NCBI GenBank assembly: GCA_959606705.1
Contig: CAUHLX010000063.1
Location: 1-11,047, forward strand
From: an uncultured Bacillota bacterium
GTDB lineage: Bacteria; Bacillota; Clostridia; Peptostreptococcales; Anaerovoracaceae
Length of the DNA stretch: 11,047 nt
Direction: 5' to 3'
The notes under the pieces are model-generated. The model was not told where the DNA came from. It searched no databases and saw only the letters and a list, made by a program, of their open reading frames with translations. The translations under genes were made by a program, and so were the position numbers. Positions within the stretch are counted from its first letter, which is position 1; every line of letters begins with the position of its first letter. Below are positions 1 through 6,216 of this stretch, piece after piece.

Positions 1-2
1 TG

Positions 3-8
3 TATAAT
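3..8 (+). promoter_or_regulatory. Possible -10 box of the MarR export operon
   Basis: A perfect TATAAT lies 22 bases before the first candidate start codon of the MarR gene. The matching -35 box would lie before the first base of the window, so the promoter cannot be confirmed. If used, transcription would begin near base 15. Confidence 0.4.
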
Positions 9-30
9 AAATAAGTTTATAGTCAACCGG

Positions 31-522
31 ATGAAGACGAATGGAGAGAGCAAAACGGGGGTGAGAAAAGTGGATCGAAAGGTGGCGGCGCAGTTCATGG
101 ACCGCCTGGTTCGCACAGCGGCGTTCATGGACGTGGCACTGGATCAGTTCTACAAAAAATACAACGTCTCGCGGGTTCAATTTCTAGCGTTGTTTTATAT
201 GCTGGAAGAGGGCGACGAAGGCGTTCCGCTGTCCAGGTTAGGAGAAAAGATGTCCGTCTCCAAGGCCAACATCACCACGCTGGTGGACCGCATGGAGGCG
301 GGAGGGTTAGCCAAACGGGTTCCTGACGATACGGACCGGCGCATCATTCGGGTCACGGCGTCCGTGGAAGGAAAGAGCTTGCTGGAAAAGATTCTGCCGG
401 ATCGTGAGAACTTCCTGCGGGGAATTCTGGAGGGCTTCAGTGATCATGAGCTGGTGAGAGCCAACGAATTACTGGAACAGATTCGCATGGGGATTCAAAC
501 TCAATTGAAAAATTATGTTTAA
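31..522 (+). CDS. MarR-family transcriptional regulator
   Basis: This is a winged-helix DNA-binding regulator of the MarR family, which act as dimers and usually repress a neighbouring efflux operon until a small aromatic or toxic ligand is bound. At 163 residues it has the family's usual length. A helical dimerisation segment (about 20-45) is followed by the winged helix-turn-helix (about 65-110), with recognition helix around 75-91 (SVSKANITTLVDRME) and the typical wing motif DDTDRRIIRVT at 99-109. The C-terminal helices (about 115-160) complete the dimer interface. The start is uncertain: ATG 31 has no ribosome binding site, whereas in-frame GTG 61 has GGAGAG at 43-48 and GTG 70 has GGTGAG at 60-65. 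It is the first gene of an operon with an HlyD protein and two ABC-2 permeases, so it is probably their local regulator. The ligand cannot be read from the sequence. Confidence 0.9.
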   Translation: MKTNGESKTGVRKVDRKVAAQFMDRLVRTAAFMDVALDQFYKKYNVSRVQFLALFYMLEEGDEGVPLSRLGEKMSVSKANITTLVDRMEAGGLAKRVPDDTDRRIIRVTASVEGKSLLEKILPDRENFLRGILEGFSDHELVRANELLEQIRMGIQTQLKNYV

Positions 523-540
523 GAAAGGGGATAGATCGAT

Positions 541-1620
541 ATGGAATTGCGGAGCAATGACGGGACCAGGCGTTTCCCGGTGAAACAGGTGGCGGCCGCG
601 CTGATCGTGGCGGCGCTGATCGTGGCCCTTTGCATGGTGTTTTCGGCTGCGAAGAGCTCGGGAACGGGTAGTGATGAACTGATCATTCAGGGAAATTTGA
701 AATCCACGGAGACCGATTTAAACTCCAAGCTGGCGGGGACCATCAAGGAGACGCGAGTGGAGGAAGGGGATACCGTAAAAGCGGGCGATGTTCTGATCGT
801 CATGGACAGCGAGACGCTGTTGGCGAAGAAGCAGCAGGCGCAGGCGGCCCTTGCCGAGGCGCAGGGGCAGGTCGCGGCGGCTCAGGCCGTACAGGCGGCG
901 GCCCAGGCTCAGTACGATAAGGCGCTGAACGGAGCACGCAGCGAGGAGGTGGCTCAGGCGAAGACCCAGCTGGATCTGGCGGAAAGCACCTTTAATCGAG
1001 TGAAGCCGCTGTATGAGCAGGGCGCGGTGCCGGCGACCACTTATGATCAGGCGAAGGCGCAGTATGACGCGGCCAAGGAAACTTACAACATGGCGGCTTC
1101 CGGAGCCAGAAGCGAGGACAAAGCGGCGGCCAAAGCTCAGGTCGCCCAGGCGGCTTCCACGGTGGAGACGGCCAAGGGCGCGGTGGTACAGGCGCAGGGC
1201 GCCATCGACGAGGTGGACAGCTACCTGGTGGATTCGGAGATCAAGGCGCCTTGTGACGGGGTGGTCACGGCGATGAATGTGAATCCGGGCGAGCTGGTTT
1301 CCACGGGGATGCCGCTGGCGACGGTTTCCAGCAGCGAAAAGCCCTGGGTCGAAGTGAACGTTCCGGAAACGGAGCTGAGCAATGTCAAGGTGGGCGGAGA
1401 GGTCAAGGTGACCTTTGCCGCTTATCCGGATCAGGAGTTTAAGGGAACGATCACCAAAGCAGCACAGAAGCCGGACTTCGCCACGAAGCGGGCGACCAAC
1501 AACAACGGAGAGTTCGATGTGCTGTCCTATGGTGTGAAGGTGGAGATCAGCGGCGTGGATCAGGAGCTGTATCCGGGAATGACAGTGATGGTGGACTTTG
1601 GAAAGAAAGCCGGGAAGTAG
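541..1620 (+). CDS. HlyD-type membrane fusion (periplasmic adaptor) protein
   Basis: This adaptor belongs to the HlyD/EmrA/YbhG group, which link an inner-membrane exporter to the outside or to an outer-membrane channel. It has an N-terminal membrane anchor at about 16-36 and a split biotinyl-lipoyl domain: first half about 61-90 (KLAGTIKETRVEEGDTVKAG), second half about 228-262 (IKAPCDGVVTAMNVNPGELV). Between them lies a long alanine/glutamine-rich coiled-coil hairpin (91-226). A beta-barrel domain (about 268-352) includes FATKRATN at 313-320, a segment I associate with adaptors that partner ABC-2 permeases. The motif GARSE occurs twice in the hairpin (131 and 188), 57 residues apart. AAAGGGG at 524-530 is its ribosome binding site. 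It begins 18 bases after the MarR stop and ends two bases before the first permease, consistent with one transcript. The exported substrate is unknown. Confidence 0.92.
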   Translation: MELRSNDGTRRFPVKQVAAALIVAALIVALCMVFSAAKSSGTGSDELIIQGNLKSTETDLNSKLAGTIKETRVEEGDTVKAGDVLIVMDSETLLAKKQQAQAALAEAQGQVAAAQAVQAAAQAQYDKALNGARSEEVAQAKTQLDLAESTFNRVKPLYEQGAVPATTYDQAKAQYDAAKETYNMAASGARSEDKAAAKAQVAQAASTVETAKGAVVQAQGAIDEVDSYLVDSEIKAPCDGVVTAMNVNPGELVSTGMPLATVSSSEKPWVEVNVPETELSNVKVGGEVKVTFAAYPDQEFKGTITKAAQKPDFATKRATNNNGEFDVLSYGVKVEISGVDQELYPGMTVMVDFGKKAGK

Positions 1621-1622
1621 CC

Positions 1623-2828
1623 ATGAAAGGGAAATGGGATTCTTTCTTTGAGGGAATGTACCGGCTGAAAGCCAGGCATTCGAAGCTGATCGTGGGGCTT
1701 TTGATCTATCTGATCGTCCCGCTGGCCACCGGGCTGATTCTAGGCTACGAAATGTCGGGCAACCGAATCGGAGACATTCCCACGGTGATTATGGATCACG
1801 ATCAGTCGGAGTTTTCCCGGACTCTCATCGACTACATCGCTGAAAACGATATTTTTGATGTGACCACCTATGCCTCCTCCGAGGAGCAGGTGGAAGAAAT
1901 GATGAACGCGGGCATCGCCAACATGGGAGTGATCATCCCCGAGGGGCTTTCCAAGAACATGAGGGAAGGGAATGCTCCCAAGATCATGGTGGTTTACGAT
2001 GGCTCGATGATGACGGTGGCCAGTTCTGCGAAAGCGGCCATGTCGGAAATCCTGCTGACGGTGAAATCCGCTTATATGATGAATGTTTTGGAGGGCAAAC
2101 AGGATGTGGTAGCCTCACAGGCGCTGAATCAGGTTCAGCCCATTGACGCCACCTACCGTACGCTGTACAATCCGGTGAAGAACTATCGGAATTTCTTTCT
2201 CCCCGGCATGCTGATCGCGTTGATTCAAGTGGGGATCGCGGTGATCGGACTGGAGCGGGCTCAGGAGGACCGGCATTGCGGAGCGGCGGAGAGCCTCTGC
2301 AAGGTGGCCAGCTGCGGCTTGCTGGGAGCCGGTGGGATTTTCATCTGCCTGGCGGTGCAGTATCTGTTTTTCGGGTTGCCGTTCAAAGGAAGCGTTGTGG
2401 GCTTCCTGATTTTGACGGTGCTGTTTTCTCTCTGTCAGACCGCCTTCGGATTTTTCATGGGGACCTTGATTCCGGATCGGACCTTTGGTTCCCAGGTGAC
2501 CTGCGTGCTGATCCTGCCGGCCAGCATTCTGGGAGGCTATACCTTCCCGATTATGGCAATGCCTGAGTTTTTCCGGTATCTCAGCAAGCTGATTCCGTTG
2601 ACTTATTATGGAGATATGGTACGCAGCTTGTGCTTGAAGCCGCTGACCTTCTCCTATCTGATCCCGGGGATCGGCTATCTGCTGACTTTCCTGGCGGTGG
2701 AACTGGTCCTGATTCTGGGGCTGAAGCTGGTTTTGAATCCGCGCCGCTTCCGGTCCGGGGCGGCGTTGAGTACGGCAGCGGCAGAGCGGACGCCTTCGGG
2801 TGTGGAAACGGCAGGTGAGAAGGGATGA
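1623..2828 (+). CDS. ABC-2 type transporter permease (first of two)
   Basis: This is an integral membrane subunit of an ABC-2 exporter, similar in layout to YbhS/YbhR of drug and ion exporters. One helix at about 21-41 is followed by a large extracytoplasmic domain (about 43-185, beginning IPTVIMDHDQS). Five more hydrophobic segments follow at about 191-210, 231-251, 256-279, 291-311 and 345-369. The segment LYNPVKNYRNFFLPGM (181-196), just before the second helix, is characteristic of the family. The tail (about 375-401) is alanine- and glycine-rich and looks disordered. The start codon lies two bases after the stop of the adaptor gene, and no strong ribosome binding site is seen, so translation is probably coupled. 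It likely pairs with the next permease to form a heterodimeric pore. No nucleotide-binding subunit is present in the operon. Confidence 0.9.
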   Translation: MKGKWDSFFEGMYRLKARHSKLIVGLLIYLIVPLATGLILGYEMSGNRIGDIPTVIMDHDQSEFSRTLIDYIAENDIFDVTTYASSEEQVEEMMNAGIANMGVIIPEGLSKNMREGNAPKIMVVYDGSMMTVASSAKAAMSEILLTVKSAYMMNVLEGKQDVVASQALNQVQPIDATYRTLYNPVKNYRNFFLPGMLIALIQVGIAVIGLERAQEDRHCGAAESLCKVASCGLLGAGGIFICLAVQYLFFGLPFKGSVVGFLILTVLFSLCQTAFGFFMGTLIPDRTFGSQVTCVLILPASILGGYTFPIMAMPEFFRYLSKLIPLTYYGDMVRSLCLKPLTFSYLIPGIGYLLTFLAVELVLILGLKLVLNPRRFRSGAALSTAAAERTPSGVETAGEKG

Positions 2829-3997
2829 CGATGACCAAGGAAAGAGCCGCTTTGCTGGTTCGAATGAAAAATATACTGGTGGTAACTCTGATTCCCATCC
2901 TCTTTACTCTGCTGTTCGGAGCCGTGTATTCTCACGTATACGTGGAAGAAATCCCCATGGCGGTATTGGATTTGGACAATTCCGCCACCTCCCGAACCGT
3001 GGTGGACAGCTTCGACGAAAGTACGGGCTTCGAGGTAACGATGAGGGTTTCCAGCCAGGAGGAAATGGACGAAGCGCTGCTGGCGGGGACGGTAAAAGCC
3101 GGCCTGATTCTGCCGGAGCGGTTCGGACAGGACGTGGTGGCTAAAAAGTCACCCGGTGCGCTGGTGCTCATCGACGGGACCAACATCGTCATCGGGAACA
3201 ACGTGTATTCCTATGCCAGCACCATATTGACCACCTTGAACATCGGGGTTCAGATGGGCATGCTGGAAGCGGGAGAAATGGTCCCCTTTGTGGCGGAACA
3301 GAACATGACCACGTTATCCTTCGTGGACCGGATGCTTTACGATCCTCAGCTGGGATATTTCCTCTTTGTCTTTGCGGGCATTTTGGGGATCTTCGTTCAG
3401 CAGACCTTCATGAGCGTGATTTCGCCGGGATTCATCGAGGAACGGAACCGTCAGGCGGAGCGAGGCTGGCGACAGGAGAAACGATTGTCCGGCGGTTCGC
3501 AGGTCCGGAAGGATGTGGTATTCTATGGGGTGCTGTGTGTGGCGGGAATGCTGGCCTGTTTGATTCTGGCTCATTATTTCTTCGGCTACCCTCTGCGTGG
3601 AAGCCTGGTGCTCACTTTACTGCTGGTGGTGCTGCTGCTGGCGGATCTCACCGGCATCACCCTGTTTATCACCACCTTTTTTGACGACGTATCGCACTGT
3701 GTACAGTTTCTGATGTTTCTGTCCATTCCCACGCTGCTGACTTCCGGCTACGTCTGGCCGGAATTTATGATGGCGCCGCACTTTGCGCCTTTTGTGAAAG
3801 CCATCTGGCCGCTGTACTATTTTGTCAACCCCATGAGGGAGCTTCATATGAGAGGCGGCGGCTTGGAAGAGATCGCTCCGTATCTGATCGGGGCGGCGAT
3901 TTACGCCGTCGTGTGGATGCTTCTGGGCGTTTGGGCCTTCCGCAGAAAGGTGAAAACGGTCATTGCCATCGGAAGAGAGGCGGAGGCATCCGTTTAG
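2825..3997 (+). CDS. ABC-2 type transporter permease (second of two)
   Basis: This second ABC-2 permease has the same architecture as its neighbour: helix 1 at about 17-37, an extracytoplasmic domain at 40-175 (starting IPMAVLDLDNSATSR), then helices at about 179-200, 232-253, 259-285, 290-311 and 351-372. The segment MLYDPQLGYFLFVFAGI (170-186) corresponds to the YNP...F.LPG motif of the first permease but is less canonical. The two proteins resemble each other in plan, which suggests an ancient duplication and a heterodimer. Its ATG overlaps the upstream stop (ATGA, 2825-2828). AGAAGGG at 2818-2824 sits better for a second ATG at 2831, so the first two residues may not be translated. It is the last gene before the terminator at 4050-4089. 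It would need an ATPase from another locus. Confidence 0.9.
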   Translation: MTMTKERAALLVRMKNILVVTLIPILFTLLFGAVYSHVYVEEIPMAVLDLDNSATSRTVVDSFDESTGFEVTMRVSSQEEMDEALLAGTVKAGLILPERFGQDVVAKKSPGALVLIDGTNIVIGNNVYSYASTILTTLNIGVQMGMLEAGEMVPFVAEQNMTTLSFVDRMLYDPQLGYFLFVFAGILGIFVQQTFMSVISPGFIEERNRQAERGWRQEKRLSGGSQVRKDVVFYGVLCVAGMLACLILAHYFFGYPLRGSLVLTLLLVVLLLADLTGITLFITTFFDDVSHCVQFLMFLSIPTLLTSGYVWPEFMMAPHFAPFVKAIWPLYYFVNPMRELHMRGGGLEEIAPYLIGAAIYAVVWMLLGVWAFRRKVKTVIAIGREAEASV

Positions 3998-4049
3998 AGG
4001 ATGGCAAAGGTAAATCCGGGAAGACTGCTTAAACCAGCCAATACAATCA

Positions 4050-4089
4050 TCCGTGCTGCTTTTTTGAGGAAAGGACAGCACGGATTTTT
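4050..4089 (+). terminator. Rho-independent terminator of the export operon
   Basis: TCCGTGCTG (4050-4058) pairs perfectly with CAGCACGGA (4076-4084), followed by TTTTT (4085-4089). The loop can add a short CTTT/AAAG extension. It lies 52 bases after the second permease stop and should end the MarR-adaptor-permease transcript. Confidence 0.85.
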
Positions 4090-4129
4090 CATGTGCGGAA
4101 AAATCGGCCAATTCTTTGCCCCCCTTTGA

Positions 4130-4197
4130 GCCGAATCGATTTTCCGTCGAATTAGCTGTGATTCGGCGACTTTCGCCGTTGCGGTTACTTTAACGGC
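4130..4197. repeat. Two inverted repeats upstream of the stalk-MBL promoter
   Basis: GCCGAATC (4130-4137) is mirrored by GATTCGGC (4160-4167), and GCCGTT (4175-4180) by AACGGC (4192-4197). Both lie in the noncoding stretch between the export operon terminator and the -35 box at 4225. They could be protein binding sites or chance structures. Neither is followed by a T-run, so they are not obvious terminators. The rest of the gap 4090-4224 shows nothing recognisable. Confidence 0.35.
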
Positions 4198-4224
4198 CAG
4201 AGGTGACGGAGGCGCCAGGAGTCC

Positions 4225-4253
4225 TTGACAGGCGGGTGGGCATCCGATAGACT
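4225..4253 (+). promoter_or_regulatory. Sigma-70 promoter of the stalk-MBL gene
   Basis: A perfect -35 box TTGACA (4225-4230) is separated by 17 bases from TAGACT (4248-4253, four of six -10 matches). Transcription would begin around 4260, about 30 bases before the start codon. The preceding operon is closed by a terminator, so this gene appears to be transcribed on its own. Confidence 0.6.
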
Positions 4254-4289
4254 TTTGGTAGGAAACGGGAGAAAGGACGTAAGAGGAAA

Positions 4290-5588
4290 ATGAGAAAAAG
4301 GTACAAGAAAATGAGGGAATCGCTGGGTTCTAAAGTAATTTCGGCGGCGCTTTCGGCGGCGCTGGTGATCACCGCTCCGGTCCTGGGAATGGGACAGGCT
4401 TTTGCGGCAGATGCGGTGAACGTATCCATCAACGGAAGTCAGGTGCGATACGATCAGGAATCGGGAGAGCCCTTTGTGGATCAGGCCAGCCGGACGCAGG
4501 TTCCCTTTCGCCAGACGATGGAGAGCTTCGGCTGCTCCGTAAGCTGGGAGGCGGATTCCCAGACCGCGGTGGCGGCGAAGGATGGGGTGGAGGTTCGCGT
4601 TCCCATCGGAGCCAGCTATATTATCAGAAACGGTGAGCAGGTGATGAACGACACGGCGGCGTTGATCAAGGAGGGGCGGACCTATCTTCCTATCCGCGCG
4701 GTCCTGGAGAGCTTCGGGGCCAAGGTGGGCTGGGACGAGGCAAATGGAACCGTGCTGGTTTACACGGATCAGTCCACGGGCCGGACCATCTCCGTTCACT
4801 TTATCGACGGGGGACAGGGCGACAGCATTTTGATCGACGACGGCGATTTTGAAATTCTCATCGATGGCAGCACTCGTGCGGCGGCCCCGGCGGTGGTGGA
4901 ATACTTGAGGCCTTACGTTCAGGGAAATCTGGAGGTCATGATCGCTACGCATGAACACGAGGATCACATCGGCGGCCTGCCCTCGGTGCTGGACGCTTTT
5001 GTGGTAGACCGAGTGGTCGATAACGGCAGGACTGCCGACACTAAAATTTATCAGAAATATGTGGAGAAGGTGGAGGCGGAGGCTGCTGCGGGCTGTGTTC
5101 ATCAGAACGCTTCGGAGGTCACCGCGCCGATTGCGCTGCCCAGCGGCGCAAAGCTGGAATTGCTGGAGCTGAGCGGAACCTATGGGGATCCCAATAACAA
5201 CAGTGTGGTCAGTGTACTGGAATACGGCTCGCAGAAGGTGCTGTTTACCGGGGATATGGAGAGTGGCCGGGAAACGGAGAATCTCAGCCGATTCCCTCAA
5301 GCCAACGTTTTGAAAGCGGGACATCACGGGTCCAAAACATCCTCCGGCACGGAGTTCCTTTCCGTGGTGCGGCCGGAAACGGTCATCGTCTCGGCAGGGG
5401 AGAACAACACCTACGGACATCCTCACGCGCAGGCCATGGAACGCTTTCTCAATGCCGGCGCCAAGGTGTACGGGACCTTTCGCTCCGGAAGCATCATATT
5501 GACCACGGATGGGACTTCTTATCGGCTGAATACCGACCGTCAGCTGACTATGGAGGACGTGGGCGCCAAGACGCCGGCTGCGTATTGA
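4290..5588 (+). CDS. Secreted stalk-domain / ComEC-like metallo-beta-lactamase-fold hydrolase
   Basis: The protein starts with a signal peptide (basic 1-9, hydrophobic 16-33, likely cleavage after AFA at 37-39), so it is exported. Residues about 42-160 resemble the copper amine oxidase N-terminal-like stalk domain (VPFRQTMESFGCSVSWEADS, then YLPIRAVLESFGAKVGWDE), which serves as an extracellular scaffold rather than an oxidase. Residues about 166-412 form a metallo-beta-lactamase fold of the ComEC C-terminal type: HFIDGGQGDSILI (170-182), metal motif HEHEDH (221-226), TGD with D322, GHHGSKTSS (344-352) and HPH (377-379). All expected metal ligands are present, so it is probably an active phosphodiesterase or nuclease-like enzyme. 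The membrane channel of true ComEC is absent. AAGAGG (4281-4286) is very close to ATG 4290; ATG 4311 with AAAAGG at 4296-4301 is an alternative start. The substrate is unknown; extracellular DNA or a phosphoester is only a guess. Confidence 0.88.
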   Translation: MRKRYKKMRESLGSKVISAALSAALVITAPVLGMGQAFAADAVNVSINGSQVRYDQESGEPFVDQASRTQVPFRQTMESFGCSVSWEADSQTAVAAKDGVEVRVPIGASYIIRNGEQVMNDTAALIKEGRTYLPIRAVLESFGAKVGWDEANGTVLVYTDQSTGRTISVHFIDGGQGDSILIDDGDFEILIDGSTRAAAPAVVEYLRPYVQGNLEVMIATHEHEDHIGGLPSVLDAFVVDRVVDNGRTADTKIYQKYVEKVEAEAAAGCVHQNASEVTAPIALPSGAKLELLELSGTYGDPNNNSVVSVLEYGSQKVLFTGDMESGRETENLSRFPQANVLKAGHHGSKTSSGTEFLSVVRPETVIVSAGENNTYGHPHAQAMERFLNAGAKVYGTFRSGSIILTTDGTSYRLNTDRQLTMEDVGAKTPAAY

Positions 5589-5712
5589 CGAGCGTGGACA
5601 GAGGGAACTCGAAAAGGTCGAATCAGACCGGCTCGCATCCGGTACTGAAATTTGTTTTGGATCGGATCGGATCATATAGAACCGATAAGTTAAAAAACTT
5701 GGCGATAAGGAC

Positions 5713-5741
5713 TAGACAAATCAGCTTTTATCCCTTATAAT
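5713..5741 (+). promoter_or_regulatory. Promoter of tRNA-Glu
   Basis: TAGACA (5713-5718, five of six -35 matches) and a perfect TATAAT (5736-5741) are separated by exactly 17 bases. Transcription would start near 5748, about ten bases before the mature tRNA. The rest of the 5589-5712 gap holds a triple GGATC repeat (5659-5673) and two CGATAAG copies (5683-5689, 5703-5709) of no clear meaning. No convincing terminator for the upstream gene was found there. Confidence 0.8.
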
Positions 5742-5757
5742 AATAAAAGTCTGATGT

Positions 5758-5832
5758 GACTCGCTGGTCAAGTGGTCAAGACGTCGCCCTCTCACGGCGG
5801 AATCAGGGGTTCGATTCCCCTGCGGGTTACCA
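5758..5832 (+). tRNA. tRNA-Glu (anticodon CTC)
   Basis: The 75-base sequence folds as a complete cloverleaf. The acceptor arm GACTCGC (5758-5764) pairs with GCGGGTT (5822-5828) through five Watson-Crick pairs and two G-U pairs (1-72 and 4-69). The D arm is GTC/GAC with loop AAGTGGTCAA. The anticodon stem TCGCC/GGCGG encloses loop CTCTCAC with anticodon CTC (5791-5793), reading GAG. The T arm is AGGGG-TTCGATT-CCCCT. The discriminator A and the CCA end (5830-5832) are encoded. It has its own promoter and terminator, so it is a single-gene unit. The anticodon loop and D arm match the usual bacterial tRNA-Glu pattern. Confidence 0.95.
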
Positions 5833-5838
5833 ATGGAA

Positions 5839-5880
5839 AAAAGCCTCAAGTTTGTTGATATTTCAACGCTTGAGGCTTTT
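5839..5880 (+). terminator. Terminator after tRNA-Glu
   Basis: AAAAGCCTCAAG (5839-5850) pairs perfectly with CTTGAGGCTTTT (5869-5880), and the loop contains a second short stem, GTTGA/TCAAC. It begins seven bases after the tRNA CCA end. The symmetric A/T flanks mean it could work in both directions. Confidence 0.9.
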
Positions 5881-6133
5881 ACTTTACACTTTTTCAGGGC
5901 GATGGATTTCGAAGAATTGGTAATTTTCATTTCCTTTGCGGATCATTTTTTCAGACCCGGGAGATCAGTTGGCTGGAGTTGGCGGAGGAATATGTGTCAA
6001 ATTGATTGGCACAGATGGGGTTCCCTGTGAAAGCGTTTGACGACGGCGCCGGATCCCGGCGAACTTCGGACTTATGTCTTCCGGTGTCCGATTTGGTTCG
6101 AAATCGTTTCCGAGACCGAAAGGGGATGGGAAG
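5881..6133. other. Noncoding spacer with several short hairpins
   Basis: No credible gene is seen on either strand. The small open frames here have no ribosome binding site or recognisable domain. Short inverted repeats cluster in the second half: CACAG/CTGTG (6010-6014 with 6025-6029), CGCCGG/CCGGCG (6047-6052 with 6056-6061, loop ATC) and TCGGAC/GTCCGA (6066-6071 with 6086-6091). It could be a repeated intergenic element, part of the kdgK 3' untranslated region, or an unrecognised small RNA. None of these can be decided from one copy. Confidence 0.4.
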
Positions 6134-6193
6134 CAAAAGAAAACAATCGCGGCCTCCATCGGGTTTGATCGAGACTGCGATTGTTTTCTTTTG
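6134..6193 (-). terminator. Long hairpin terminator of the aminotransferase-aldolase-kinase operon
   Basis: CAAAAGAAAACAATCGC (6134-6150) is the exact reverse complement of GCGATTGTTTTCTTTTG (6177-6193), a perfect 17-bp stem. The 26-base loop can pair further (CTC/GAG, ATC/GAT). Read on the minus strand it lies 23 bases after the kdgK stop, with a U-rich descending arm (GTTTTCTTTTGCTT). The stem is longer than the other terminators in the window. Confidence 0.8.
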
Positions 6194-6216
6194 AGAAGAG
6201 GTCAATTCCTTGAACG

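Noticed and set aside
5659..5673. Triple GGATC tandem repeat
   Set aside because: Too short to support any repeat class; probably chance.
4185..5675. A 496-residue open frame antisense to the stalk-MBL gene, longer than the gene itself
   Set aside because: The plus-strand frame has a promoter, signal peptide and complete catalytic motifs. The antisense frame has no recognisable domain and is rich in Arg, His and Ser, as expected for a GC-rich shadow.
5687..5700. AAGTT/AACTT hairpin as terminator of the stalk-MBL gene
   Set aside because: The stem is five A/T-rich pairs with no T-run after it, and it sits just before the tRNA promoter.
5833..6030. Small plus-strand open frame directly after the tRNA
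   Set aside because: It begins inside the tRNA terminator hairpin region and has no ribosome binding site or domain.
5758..6216. tRNA-Glu as an integration site for a mobile element
   Set aside because: No integrase, no repeat of the tRNA 3' end and no foreign-looking genes follow. The neighbours are metabolic genes.
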